DNA from: Nymphaea colorata
Taxonomy: Eukaryota; Streptophyta; Magnoliopsida; Nymphaeales; Nymphaeaceae
Direction of reading: 5' to 3'
NCBI RefSeq assembly: GCF_008831285.2
Contig: NC_045139.1
Location: forward strand, 6,108,204-6,172,203
DNA: 64,000 nucleotides
Positions 25,701-39,554 of the stretch are shown here, one piece after another. The position numbers and the translations under genes are program-made. Positions within the stretch are counted from its first letter, which is position 1. Each line of letters begins with the position of its first letter. A model generated the notes under the pieces. The model searched no databases. It saw nothing but the letters and a program-made list of their open reading frames with translations, and was not told the origin of the DNA.

Positions 25701-28700
25701 ACAGTTGTAACATGCCCCTGACTGGGTTCAAGCGATTCCATTGATGAACTTGTCCAACTAGTTGATTGTCTCTCTTGTCCATCTTTTCTTGTTATTTCAG
25801 CACTGCCACTAACAAAACCACCAGCTTCCTTCCAGCTGGGTTTCCAGTTCCCATCTCTTTGGTCACTACCTGTCCAAGTTGAATGATTGGCCCCAGGCAG
25901 GTTCCTATCATGACTACTATTATCCCAGCTACCAACTCCACCAACCTTCTGAGCATTTGCATAAGTTCCTTGCAGATCAGACTGGGATGACTCCTGATGA
26001 TACTTTCCCACCAGAGCATCATTTAGCAATACAGCATCTTCTTGCTTCTCAGAAGTTCTCCATATTCGAAGATCTGAAGGAAAATAACCTGTTGTACTCC
26101 ATTTACGCAACTGCACCATAGAAAACGGCCCCTGAATTTTACCTGATGGATCAGAATAGTGCCACATCTTCTCTGTGTCAATATTGTTAGCTGATGCTGT
26201 GACACCAACAGCTTGAGGTGTTGTTGGAATTTCTGGCAACATGCCACTAGAAAGTTGATTAGAGCCTTGACTCCAAGCTCTGTTTCTTGTATCATTATTT
26301 TGCTCACTACAATGAGAATAGGAATTTTTGCTTTGGCTCAATGTTTTATCACCAATGACACATTGGCCTCTCTCAATTCTAGGTTCCCTTGATGCAGAAG
26401 AACTCTTGATTCTATCCCAAGGACTATTTGAGCTTTTTTGAGAACCATCCAGGCCATCAACAACTACTCCTTTCCCAGGAGAGAGTGCATCCCGTCCTCG
26501 TTTAGGATATCCAATGTCCCTAGGCCGTGCATAATTCTCTGAAGAAGAGCAAAAAGTTAAATAAGTTGCTTACAGAAGATCAAAGTATAACCATGAATCA
26601 GATTTAAATAGATCATACTTATACCTCTTTTCCGATCATCTTCTTCTGTTTCTTCAGATTCATAATTTGGATCCATATTAGGATCAGCATGCACTTCTGC
26701 AACTTCCTGTAGTCTTCGAGCTCGTTCAGCAGGATCATTAAGAACCTGGAGCTTTTCTACACATTCTCTAAGCGTGAAAAATAGGTTAAGAATCACTCCG
26801 CTGCTGGTTTGCCCTTGTTCATTTTAGAACAAAAGAAAAAAGAAGTGGACATAAAACATCAAGATCTTTTTTCCTTCCATTTTTGGTTTATGGGGTGTAT
26901 GACACAGTTGTCAAAAAACATACATGTAGAGTTAAGCAAGTATCCATTGCATGGGAAACAGATTTAATTGTTAAGACAATATTGTTGTCCAGTGGGACGA
27001 GTTCCAAAATATGCATTAGCAATTTTCCTAGAAAATTTTACCTGAAACAATAAAAGAACCAGAAACAAGAACAATGTCTAAAAAGAACCCAGAAAATATA
27101 AAGCGAATAAAGAAAAAGTTCTATAAATTTTATAACAAGAACAAATTGAGCATGAAAAGCTGGTATGAACTTTCATTAAAGTCAAGCGGCTCGAGCCTAT
27201 ATAATTGGTTACTTTAATACTCCATTACATGGTTTTGCATGATAAAGCACTCATCAACAACATTAATAGTTTAATGCATGGAAGGTACATTATTTTAATA
27301 TTTTCAAATCCTTGTATTGCATTCACAGGGTTTAGCACTAGGACATTGTATAGAACTTGTGATGACGGCTCGAGCCTATATAATTGGTTACTTTAATACT
27401 CCATTACATGGTTTTGCATGATAAAGCACTCATCCACAACATTAATAGTTTAATGCATGGGAGGTACATTATTTTAATATTTTCAAATCCTCGTACTGCA
27501 TTCACAGGGTTTAGCACTAGGACATTGTATAGAACTTGTGATGATATGTTACAGTAGAAGCAAGTAATATCGTAAACTCATTTTTTTATTTGAAAGAGCA
27601 TACCAATTTTGTCTCCAACAAACTGAGAGTGGGCATGGGGTGTGGATGCAAATGCACCATTTTTCACAAGTGCTCGGTTCAGGTGCTGCAGTGGTGGTAT
27701 AGACATATAGGTGCATGTCTATACATGCATTTCAGTTGGAGAATAAACATAATAGCCATCAATTTATTAACAGATTAACAGTCACACCCAAAAAACACCA
27801 GGTGTGGACACACACGCACCCGGTGCACACCCCAAGTCAGATGCAGCAGCCTATTTGAAGCAACAGTGTGACACAGGCATGAGGATGGTAACCAAATACG
27901 TCACTGCCACCAAATAGTAGCACATACAATTAATCATAGTTTCATGCAGGAAATTTCTTAATCATGCCTTTTAGATCAAGGATAAAATTTAGGAAATTTA
28001 AGGAATTATGCAGAAGAAGAAAAGTGTCAAATGTCATACAACAAAAGCATTTAAAACTTCACGTGCCTAAACACCAAAAAGCAGAGCTTATAAAAACAGA
28101 AATTCTGAAAAAGGATATTCTTTTCGACGGCCCTTTTCACTAGCTCGATCGCGAAGATGACCAAGCTTCAGTATCTCTGTATCAAACCACTGCACGATGA
28201 ACACATGTATAAGCAATTTAGCACCAGAATTTGCAGGAATTGAAGCATTTTGTAGATATAAGCACACTCAGTCTCACATCATTAACTTTGACTTGCTGAA
28301 GTGCCTTCGCTTTCTCGTGAATCTCACCCTACAAAAAATTAACATATGAATAAACAAATAGCCTGCAGAAATATTAACAAACTGTCAAATTCAGGAGACC
28401 TACAATCTTACCACGGTTAGCCGGCTAATAAACCCACACTTTATGCTTTGACGTAGCCGTTTACATTCTTCCTGCAGACATAACCATTTTGTGGTCACTA
28501 ACTAACAGAAGTGCACTATTATCAAAACTGACCAAAATGTGCAAATGACCACACTGTTTCATTGTTCACAAAAAGGCACATCAAAATGTGAAATAATCTT
28601 TTCAAAATTTGCTTTCAAAGGCTTACTCCATCTTAACAGATCAATATATATCGTACATAGAAGAATGATATAAATGAAGGAGCAACTCCAAGCATGATAT

Positions 28701-31700
28701 AAATGGAGGAGCAACTCCAAGCAACAGCTATGGTCATCATATCCATGTGATAGAAACAAATACAAATGCAAAAGAAACTGGAAGTTTGGAACCATGCAAT
28801 GACCATAAGTAGCAAAAGACTATTTAGCTTTCATCCACAAATTGGTAAAGAACACAGTGGTCTTATCGTGCCTGCAAAATTTTCAAGATCAACTCAATAT
28901 CCAGCTCCAACTTTTATTCAAACTTTAAAAAGAGATTTTTTTTTTTTCTTTTGGTTCTGAAAAGATCTAACTGATGGATGTTTAAGTTGTTGAATTTCAT
29001 TCAGAGAGCAAGTAGCATTATTTCCTCTATGTCAACATGGACTCACTTAAACAATATCCCTAATTAAAACGCATATTCATATGGTAATGGTATAATTTTT
29101 TGGAGCCACAAGTTGTTGGCTCTTATTTAACCTGACCTTTTCTTAACTTGTTCTGCGTGTGAAACAAACTGTGCAAACCAAAGAAAGCACCACAGAACAC
29201 TACAGCCATGCCCCACACATGCACTACGAGCTAGTTCCTTTCTGATAGATACTAGCTATTAAGCAACAATGAGGCCTAAAAATTATCCAATGATAACCCA
29301 CTATGCTTATCCAAGCGTCCTTTGCAAATTTAAGCTCCGCCATGTCCAGAGTTAAGAGGGCTTGGCAATTGGCATGGGTACTCTCACCCAGTATAGAATG
29401 ATGAAGTTCAAATGCAGAGTGTGTGGTCCGGAAGTAAGAGCATGCACATCACCTTCACATCAAAAAATCAAACAACACTAAGCTACTTGCACTAAAAAGC
29501 ACCTTGCAACAGAATCTATAATATACAACATTGCTAAAGGTGTGCACTCTAAAACTGAAAAATAAAGCAAACATACAACAACGTGTGGATCATGGACTTA
29601 ACCATGCCAAACACAGGGTTGACTACATCTATATAACACAGACACTTCCAAAAGGGAGAAGTACCTGTGTCGATACAATCTGCCACGGTTAAAGGTGCAG
29701 GTGCAGCTTTAGACACAGCTTGGGTGCGGCTCTGACCATGTCGGTTGTGCTCAACAGACTCAACTTACCCAAGGCTGAATCTGTCCAATATTGGACTCAG
29801 TAATTTTTGTTCAGCTCCAAGATCATCCAACATTTAGGGTTTTCTTTTATTTTTTAATCCTTACGGAGTCATTAGTGTTTTTTATTATATGAATATGATC
29901 TGATTTGGCACTATAATCTTATTTTTAAGACTGCTCATTGCATGTTGTAATCATATTTTGCTTATGTTTATCTGTTGGTGTTGTTTTATCCAACGAATAT
30001 GAAGTTATGAACTGATGTGGCAATTGGCACTTATAATCTGATTTTGAAGTACGATCTTCTGCTATTTTTGTCAGATGTTTATCAGGTTTTCTGTTAGTGT
30101 TTTCACATTTCAGATGCATATAAATCATTATCACAATTATTGTTCTTCGGTTTTTAACAGCAAATTTTTATTGGGTAATTTTTTACAAAGTTAATTTTCT
30201 CATGAAAATATCCAGAAAATGAAAAAAATCAAAAATTAGGTAAGGATAAAATAAATGAGAAACTAATAAGGCAGACATAAAAGAAGCTAGATAAAATGAC
30301 AAAAATAATGTTGTAATGATGGTAAATAACTTCATTTAAGTATAAATTTGATTCATGATAATATTGATGCAAAAAACAAGAAAAACAAAAAATGAAAAAA
30401 AAAAGCGATAAGAAAATTATTAAAATGCAATAAATTTGTTTTCATGTTCTTTTTCAGAAAAAAGCACTTTTTCAGGATTTTCTATTGTTTTTGTTTTCTT
30501 AGTTAATATCATGATGTTTTCAAAAATACAACGATATCTGTGACAATTGTATAAATATGAACAGCTACTGCACAAGTAGGTCATGTTGCTGATCTGTTTT
30601 AAACTTTTATTGCTTTATAACTGCTATCGATGTATGTGTGGGTGTGGTGGGTACGGCCATGTCCCTGTACCCAAGCTTTTTGAAAATGTTTCGCAGTTGT
30701 ACCATACCCATGTGAGATAGGTGCAAAGCTTTGCATTAGGGCTTTGCACTATATCAATAAAAGTGTTAAATCCAACAAACCCAAACATAGAAAACAAGAA
30801 GATTCAATGTTATTTCAATCTGCATGAGAGTATATCGGCAGCAGCAGCGAAACTCTTCACGTCATTCTCTTCTTGTGTAAAAGAGAAAGTAACAGCAATA
30901 GGGAACAAAACCCTAACTAATACTCAACTAAAGACAGTAAAATACAAGACTACTCTTAGTTAATAAAAGACTGACCTCACTTACAAGGGGTAAAACTGTA
31001 AACTAAGTTAAAACATATTACAATAAGAAGGACATAAATAGACTTTGACTAACATGAGCCGAATTAGACCTACTAACTTTAACAAAAAGGAGGTACAATC
31101 TAGATGCCAAGTGACATATCTACATGACAAGGAGCATATGCTTTTTTTTTTAACTCCTAAAAGAATATTTTTATTAGTGCAATTAAGTGCACTTTCATGA
31201 GTCGATCCTCATGATTTTACTTGAAAGATCAAGAAAAGAAATTTAACATGCTGGTAAGTAGAACACCTGGTTATTAATTGAAGAAAATCTGTTCCAACTG
31301 TTACAAGCATAAACCCTCAAGGAGATTATGAATAGCCTAATGATGATTTTTTTTTGTCACTTTCAAGAATTAATTAAGTTCCCCACAGTAATTTTTTGAT
31401 CTAACGTCATTGCCAGCTTCCACTTGCATGTTCACGAAAAACAGTTTTCAACTCATGGCATCAAGAACTAGTTGTGGGACAAGCACTGCTCAGCACTAGA
31501 AAAACAAATTGGAGAAGATAATATCTCTATTTCAATGTGGTCAATGGACTAAATATGAAAACAACGAGTAAAAAGGAAAAAAAGAGGGAAGACATCATTA
31601 TGCTCATGCACCAGAGAAAACAACCAAGAACTAAAAAGTGAGAAATAATTCAATTTTGCTTAAACATTATCACAAAACAAACAATAATGTTTTTCTGCCA

Positions 31701-34700
31701 CAAAATACGGGTTAAATGAACCACTTACTGTAAGGCATGGAACAGAAAATAAAGGAAAAGAAAGAAACACGAAGAACAAAAACAATATATTTTCCTGTCA
31801 AAAGGATATCAAGTGAACTCATAAAACTTGTACCAACTAACGCTGCAAAGTGCAAACTAATATTTAGGATATTTACTATATAAAGCTAAAGATGTCAAAC
31901 AGGAGGAAAATAGTTAACCAGGAAATTAACCTCCAGAAACACCAAACATGATACGATGATAAATACATGAATTACTGAGCCCTACAAATGCAGACTGAAA
32001 GAAAATAAATTTAGGTCCTCCCATTTACCTCAGAGAACTCTTGATTTGAAACAGAGTCAGTTGTTATAGCTTCCGTCTTGTTCAGATTTAGAATCTCCAG
32101 CATGATATCAGTCGACTTCTTGCCAGTTTTATATTCTTTAGCTGCCTTACTGGTACCTGTAAAGATACCATAAGACAACAATACTCAGGTATCCACACAT
32201 ATTTTCATGCATAGAAAAATTATCCGAATGAAAAGCCAAATAATTTTCAATTTGCAAACAATATACGAAAAAAAATAAATTATTATTACCTACAACTTGG
32301 ACAAGCCTGTACATGTCTTGCTTATTACCCGATCCAGAAATCCTGATTCTTACAAATGAACCAACAACTTTTTCCTGGAATTTCTCCATGTCATCAAGCA
32401 AATCCTCTACTAAATTTCGTCGCAAGTAAATTAAGTTAATGTTGTGTGTATCTATTGCTGCATAATCATTCACATTTGTCTGTTGTGTACCCTCATCAGC
32501 TTTCTTCTTCAATTTCCGTTTTTTATCTGACCCTGTCTTAGGTGTTGTGATTCCATCAAGTTCAACCTGTGTAGTATCATCCTCAGCATTTCCCCTTTGA
32601 ATTTTATGGGCCTCAGGGGAGGTCTCTTTTTTGAGAATGTGAGATTCAATAAGCTTCATCATTTCAAGATGCCCAAGACGAGCCTTACCAAAAAGACTTT
32701 GGAGCCTTGCATCACAAAGAATCTGACTCTTCTTATGAGGGTCACGAAGTTGATATTTTGTAACATATTCCATCAAAAGAGACTGAACCTCAAAAACAGA
32801 TAAGGTTGACTTATCAACATTCATATGTTCAACAAAGTACAATAGCTCCTTTGAAGCCCATCTTTCAGAATCAGTTAGTTCAGAAGCCCCATCTCCAGAT
32901 ATATCTCTGGTTATGCTTGGCAGCACCTTGTCTGCAGCATCGATCCTTGGCTTTTTCTTTTGCCTCTTAGGTGCTGATTTGTCCTTCTCAAGTTGGTGTT
33001 TCAAATTGTCAGAACCATCATTCTGTTCATTGTCAGCATTGTGCAATTCATTAGATGCAATTGGCGGGACACGAGCTCCTACTCCTTTCCATGGATTACT
33101 AGCATTAATAACCTCTTCACGGTTCAATGACATCTTCCGCTTCACATCTTGCCAGTACTCCTTGAATAAGTACTCCCAGCTACTTTTATCATCAAAATCC
33201 ACTACAACCTACAAAAGTGTACATAGATCATCACATACATGTGTGTCCTATAGAGTATAGATCACCTACCAAGAGAAAAATTTACTCTTTGTTCTATCAA
33301 ATGTGTGCCTTGGTACATCAAGTAAACATCTCATGCTCAAGAAGAACCATTTTTTCTTTACTTCACAAATGCGATGATAAAAAGGAGATAAAATGATATA
33401 TTGAAATCACATATGACATATCTAACTGCAACGGCGAGCAGGACAATAAGATGATACATTGACATTACATATCGACATATCTAACTGCAATGGCGAGCAG
33501 TTTGAGTAGTTCTACAGTCATAAGATTAGGCAATTACACTATAGACACGAGGCCAACACGCTGCCTTTAATCTGCTCTTTGAAGCAATTGGATCTGATAA
33601 GAAGGTTATATGGTTAAGACTAATATCAGGCATGCATTTGGAACTACTGATATCTCTATTTCCTATTCTCTTTTTTGCATTGCGAACACTGATAACTTAA
33701 ATCTTGGTCGCACTATAATAAAGGCAAACTGAACAAAAAAATTCTTATGTTACTCCAACTAGATCCCTCTAGAAGGTAGTGACATCCAATGTTATCCGTA
33801 TCGTATGATACATATGTATAGGTTTAGAAAACTTATACGGTATGCTTACGATACACAATATGCCCGTGTATCATAAGCGTATCCCCATATCATACGATAC
33901 GGGACAAAATTCTTTATTTTTTTAAAGTTTAAACACTCCTCCCTCTCTCTCTTCTTGTTTTTAAAGACTCCAAGAGATGTGAGAGGGAGAGATTTTTCCC
34001 ATTTTCATCAAAAATAACCGAAGATTTGTCGATTTGGGGAGATATTATCGTTGAATCATGAAAGATGATAACTATATATTTTGAACATATGAAATTGTGA
34101 TATAATCTAAGTCCTAAGACTCCAAGTCCTAAGACTCTAAGTTCTAAGATTCTATAAAATTTCAAGTTTAAAATTGTGATGGATGCTTATTATGTTATTT
34201 TGAATCTCTGATTTCTTATTTTTGAATGTGTTGTCGATACACATGAATGTTCCTTATGTATCATGATCTTTTTTCTATTTGAATATATTTTTCTTGATTT
34301 CTGATTTTCTGTTTATTTTTTCAGATTTTTAATTATTTTTCTCTATTTTTATGATTTTTAAATTTTTTAAAATTAAAAAATTTAATTCTACGAGACGCCA
34401 CACTACATTTGTGATATGTTATGATACGACTTATAGGTCAGCCCGACCGATACGCATACGCTACACCTTTTACAACATTGGTGACATCCAAATTTAACCA
34501 AATCTCTCCATGATACTAATCTCTTCAAATTCAAGGTGGAGGATTAAGCCATGGTTCACTTCAAGTTCAAGCAATACCTTATTGATTGAGTCCACGTGTA
34601 ACAATCCTCACTCTTGAAGCAACCTAGTGATTAAAAAGCTAAATCGTCCACACATATGCCTGTTAAGACCCAACCATCTGTCAACACTGCAGATAGAACT

Positions 34701-37700
34701 TAGAAGTCTAACCACTTCTACTAAAGTTCCATTAACATGCACTCAGTTAAATAGACAACAAGGCACCATCACAAACATATTTGTCATCATCCCGTACCTG
34801 TCGCTAAGAATCCAAAGAGTCAAAGTTCATTTAGCCATCCAGTTACTAAAATTATGTATCTTAGGCCATTTTGGTCACACACTATATCATCAAAATTTGG
34901 TGTCATATGAAAGATTGTTGAATAGCTAAGCATTCTGACCTCTTTGGATACTGGAACCAAATGGTTGTTCTTTATATGATGGACAAGTTTTCCAGCATTT
35001 GTAGCATAACCAAGTCATTAGGTATGAAATCTCATATATTGTAATCAGGATTGTTCAATGTACACAGACAGTCAGACTGCTTATGTTTTTATTGAACCAC
35101 TCGTAAGGGGCATTTGATGGCATAAAATATTTCTTGTCATGCTGTACAGGGGTTGAAATTTTGCTGGAAAAAGTCCGAGCTCAAACCTCCAACTGAAATT
35201 TTGGAAAATCCATCATAACCCATTATAAAAACAGAACATGTTTTCTTGAATTTTTTTGCAGAATGTGAACACTTTAACAGTTTACTTACAGCACTTGAAA
35301 CTTTTCATACCTAAATAACAGAAAATTTTCAAACACCCCTTAGAGATCCCAGAAAGATCATTGGTACAGAAATATATGCATGTACATAAATATTAATTGA
35401 ATTCTACGAGTAGGCAACAGTTTACTGAAGAAAGTATAAACCCTTATATAAAAAAAAATAGATAAGAGATGGCAAAAAGAAAGGGGCAACTGATAACAAC
35501 TAGATTCGTGAAAAACATACAATAAGCATTGCAAGCAACCAGCATAACAAGTAAGAATATCCAAAAACCCATTTTGTATTAAGTACAAAAAAAAAAAAAA
35601 AAAAAAAACTCTTTAAAGCTATGATAAACACTGAGCGAGCACGAAATTGCTATCTAAAAGACCTACAAGCAACAGAATGAAAAAAAAATTGGTTAATCAA
35701 TTGATTGACTGCTGGTACCACTACAAATAATAGTTAACAACAGTGACAATAATAATTCACAATAATGTAACTCCCAGGTGATGGGCTATATCCAAGGAAG
35801 ATATGTGATATGGACATGACAACACTACGACATTTAAGGGGAAAAGAGTTTTCCTATGTCTCTTTAGTCCTGGGGAAATGCAACATCCACATCAAAAGTA
35901 GTGATGACGTACATTTTCCTTGTTTGCATCCTTATTCTCTATGAGCATCACCAATCTCATGCAATTTACGCATAAACCTTTGTTTGCCCGCACGCATAAA
36001 AAATCAGATTGTCTGATGCATCCTTTGCAAAGAGAATATGTACATGTGTAGCATAAGAAATGCGCTGCCTTCTCACAAACACTACATAGATGCCAGCCTG
36101 CATCAAATAAAATCTCAATGAATATAACTCAGTACCTATATATTACCCATAAAAAAAACATATTAATCCCCTATAAATTGCCACTGGAGAACAGCATTCC
36201 ACAAAACAGAGGTCGAGAAGGAACATCACAAACTTAACTTCATGGCAACAAGATGAACATAAAAATCCAGATCAAACAATCATCATCATCATCACATACA
36301 ATACCTTCCTTCTCCCTTTTTCCTCTCCAAATGAAAATCGAAGGATAGCACACTCATGTGGAACACTTTAAAATTGTTGCTGACAAATAGTTCAGTAAGA
36401 ACTTCACTACAAAATTCATGATTGATCAAATCAGAATCAAGACAAACAGCCATTCAAAACATCACCAACCTTTTGACGAAAAGTTTAGTATTTTCATGCT
36501 CTCAACCTTTTATCAACACAAAGACACCATTCTCTTGCTCTCAATATTTTCTTTTCCAAAACTTGTTTTCCACATCCCATATGAGTTCACCCACAACTAT
36601 TAAAAGGTTTATCTGGTCAAGATAATTGTTCAATGAATTGTTCCTACAACTAGTGCTAGCAGCTGTCCTCAGAAGGCCATGCTGTTGATGACCTCATTAA
36701 TGACCATTTACTAGAATTTAAATTATTAAAAAAAAAAGAATCTCCTGAACAGATGCTTTTGATGTGACACCGTTTTCCATTGGACCTTGCAGAGACCTTC
36801 TTCATGTAAATGCAATAGAGAACCTATAGCCCCTGCAAATTTAACCAAGAGAATGATGTAATTTCTTTTTAGGCACAAAAGTTCACTTCAATAATGCCCT
36901 CTACCACCTTGGTTAAAAAATTAAAAGTACATTCGTCTTTTTGTGTCCTCCCGAAACAAAAGGACTAGTCTAACACAACCCAAATTGTTTGGCACAGTTC
37001 GAGTGGGCGGTGGCTATCTGTCAGGCAAGCAGTCGCACTTCATCTCCTGGGTACTAAAGCAGGTGCATCTCCTGGGTCAAGAAGGATCACTAGGTGTTCT
37101 ACCGTTATTCCCACAAGGGTTCAAGTTCAGGTCTTGGTTATCCATTTGACTCAATCGATTTTTTTTTTTTTTTGGCGGTGGGATTGTACTTGTAGACGAG
37201 AATCTAACCAAAGAAATAACTATGTTCTTCAATAATCCTACTATATTTAAGGGTATCTTGGCCATAGAGGCATGCACATATAGAATAAGGTCCTAAAAGC
37301 CACAGTAAAATGGTAAAGAAACCAATTAACCGCTGTTAATGGAAAACAGGGCAACTAGGTGCTTAAGCAAAGGTGCAGTTCTCCCCAAGACCTCAGACCC
37401 TAATTTGGGCAATTTGAATCGCCAACTTCCAGACTAAAGAGTCCCCAACTTTCTTTCACATACAACATGGACATTCTACTGCCTTCTTAGTTTGGGTGTA
37501 TATTTGGCTCGGTTAGAACCAGCATCCATTTTGATTATTCCTTTGACTCAAGCTCAAGCTTTAAATGGACACATCAAACCAAGACTTGCTATTTAAATTT
37601 ACGAATGAAGATCAGCTTTAACCTGGTGAGTTTATTAAATTCCAAAACGTCCAAAGATGATTGTGTGATACCCATACTTGGGTAAGAGGAGGAAAAACAA

Positions 37701-39554
37701 TTTTAATATGTTGATATAAATTTCTGTGCTCACCTAAATCCTACGTCATTCATACAGGACTTACAAAATATTTTTCATAAAAAAAATCTACAAGCCATTC
37801 TATGAAAGCATCTCAAAAATGATGTTCCTATTTGTCCATGTTAGAGTCCCCAAAAAAAATAAATAAATATTCCTAGAAATCATACTTGAACTATTTCTGT
37901 TTTATTCAGAACTTCAACTGTTATTGGCATTCTAATATTTTCCTGTTCTCCCTGTGCATAATTGACAACAATCTGGCACTCTATCCTTATTGTTGGAATT
38001 TACTCTTATTGGCTTTACTTCCAAGTTCCAAGTTCCAATAAAGATTGCTTTTGCATGAGTACCGCCAATGTCATTCCTTCCAAAAAAGAATCCCCATTAC
38101 ATCAAATAATAGGCTTTTCCGCAGGTTCATTCTAAAATTATTATGGTACGAAAGCCATTTTCTGACTGAATTACAGAATCCCCATTTTTCACCTCAGAAA
38201 CTTTTCTTGACAACAGTTATTGTTTGGGTTTTTTTTTTTTTTCTTTTTCCTCCAATCACATGATCCAGTTGTCCTTGACTTCATCATTCATCCAAAATAG
38301 AGATACTTGTCCTTCGTTTTCTCGCCTTCACTTGTATAACCTAATCCGGTTTCCCTACTTTATTTGTCCAAGATTATTGTGCTGAAATGTTATACAATGA
38401 AAGTAGGACAAGGACATGCACATAATCTGTACAAAGTAGAAAGTACAAACCAAGATGCTCTGTTTCATCAATTTTCTCTCAAGATATGCATGTAAAATAG
38501 TAAACCTTATAGCATCATAGTCATGTTTGTTGGAGAAAATTTAGGCCTCCCACACTACATAAAAAGCACAACCAGAGAAGGCCGTCAGCCCTTGCGTCTA
38601 TGGGATTCTTTTAAGTGGACGACTTGTTCAAAATTCATTTCATAGTCAAACTCAATACTCAGAACAGAAACATCAAAAGCCCCACATCATGCATTAAACC
38701 CGTCTCCTCCAATATAACCCAAATGAAGAAGAAACGGGAAACACACCAAAGATAGAGAAAAAATGACGAGCAAGTAGCACCGACCACAAATAAGATTTTC
38801 CAGGGATCTCTTCGCAAATAAAAACATTAATACTCCGAAGAACGAGAAGAAACAGCAAGTGGTACCTTAGTGAAGCATGAACTATTCGTACCAAAGAAAT
38901 AGAGAGAAAGTGAGATAGAGAGAGAGCTCACCGCAATTCCAGCGGCCTTTCTTCCGAAAGAAGGCCTCATCACGGTTAACGCACGTAGGGTGGTACGCCT
39001 TAGGGCACATCCTGTAGAAGGAAAAACGCCATGATTACTCCCCCAATGAAAGAAACCCCAAAATTAAACACGCCTATAACCCAAAAACACGGAAATAACA
39101 TCAAGAACCATCTCCCCAATAGCAGAAATCCAAGGAGAATATCATACTTTCTGTCGCAAAGCACGAGATTTCCCCCATCAAAGCAAATGAAGCAGACGTC
39201 CTCCTCCTCCTCGCTCTTCTTCGTCTTCACAGGAGTCCGCCCACCCTTCCGCCCTCTCTTCCGCTTTACGCCACCACTCCGGCCCCGGCCCGAGCTGGAC
39301 TCCCGGGCACCACCACGGTCCTGCGCCGTAACAGCCGCCATCTCCACATCCAACACCCCATCAACCAAGGTCCCACCAACGACATGATGAGAAGGAGAGG
39401 GAATGAGCTCCTGCAACTCTCCACCGTCGCAAGGCACCAAATTCGAACCCAGGGCCGCGTTCTCCGCCACCGGCGCCGCGGGGACCATTGACCCATCTTC
39501 CGGCTGGTCGAATTGCAGCGGCCGGTAGACGTCGGCAGCCCCCTGGTCGTCCAT
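22784..39554 (-). CDS. NERD/ZC3H44-like protein: PHD, SWIB, Plus-3, GYF and CCCH zinc finger
   Basis: Ten exons, 1934 codons: 39148-39554, 38932-39011, 35913-36097, 32290-33208, 32029-32156, 28412-28471, 28278-28328, 28119-28189, 26625-26773 and 22784-26538. Domains in order: Cys-rich PHD-type module from Cys121 (CFICFDGGNLVLC) to about residue 210; SWIB at about 341-416; Plus-3 at about 482-610; GYF at about 808-862 (WHYSDPSGKIQGPF); a long Ser/Thr-rich disordered region; Trp-Gly motifs; a terminal CCCH finger (Cys1915-x7-Cys-x5-Cys-x3-His1933). Arabidopsis NERD has this plan; it binds histone H3 and AGO2 and acts in RNA-dependent DNA methylation. That role here is inferred. The ATG at 39554 has a strong context (GCCATGG); upstream frame starts only at GTG. 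Intron 8 is AT-AC. Confidence 0.92.
24840..25205 (-). repeat. Imperfect protein repeats within the NERD-like gene
   Basis: About four units of 31-37 codons, each built around EP-(V/L)-x-x-V-N-x-L followed by a Gln/Ser-rich part. Examples are EPVGHVDNLRQQSS, VELVSHLNNLEQQSS, EPVSAVNDKLRSS and EPLSPVNDLERQS. They lie in the disordered part between the GYF domain and the GW-rich tail. Confidence 0.7.
26774..28118 (-). other. U12-dependent AT-AC intron in the NERD-like gene
   Basis: Read on the minus strand, the intron starts ATATCCTTTTTC after the codons CGT CGA AAA GA. It ends CAC before GCTTAGAGAATGTG. The branch-point-like TTCTTAAC lies 12 nt before the end. Splicing gives RRKELRECVEKLQ in frame. 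No GT donor exists at the exon end. Confidence 0.85.
27187..27545. repeat. Tandem duplication, 179-bp unit, inside the AT-AC intron
   Basis: Two head-to-tail copies (27187-27365 and 27366-27545) starting CGGCTCGAGCC. They differ at only a handful of positions, so the duplication is fairly recent. Confidence 0.9.
33391..33500. repeat. Tandem duplication, about 59-bp unit
   Basis: CATATCTAACTGCAACGGCGAGCAG recurs with few changes 59 bp later, within intron 3 of the NERD-like gene. Confidence 0.75.
33787..34480. mobile_element. Non-autonomous hAT-like element with 8-bp target duplication
   Basis: A 694-bp element in intron 3 of the NERD-like gene. Its ends are CAATGTTATCC at the left and, as reverse complement, CAATGTTGTAA at the right. 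It is flanked by the direct repeat GTGACATC at 33779-33786 and 34481-34488. The 8-bp duplication and CA(A/G)NG termini fit the hAT superfamily. Inside are palindromic GTATCGTATGATAC-type motifs and a CT-rich stretch. No transposase frame is present. Confidence 0.8.
36985..37171 (+). repeat. Possible tRNA-derived SINE with poly(T) end
   Basis: An A-box-like TGGCACAGTTCGAGTGGG near 36992 and a B-box-like GGTTCAAGTTC near 37118 are followed by a T run. A short internal duplication (CATCTCCTGGGT) widens the A-B spacing beyond the usual. Tentative. Confidence 0.35.

Noticed and set aside
26762-26780. AT-AG ending of the NERD-like U12 intron at CGCTTAG
   Set aside because: It would also keep frame but sits about 19 nt from the branch-like element. 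The AC end at 12 nt fits better and retains the Leu-Arg pair that I recall in relatives.
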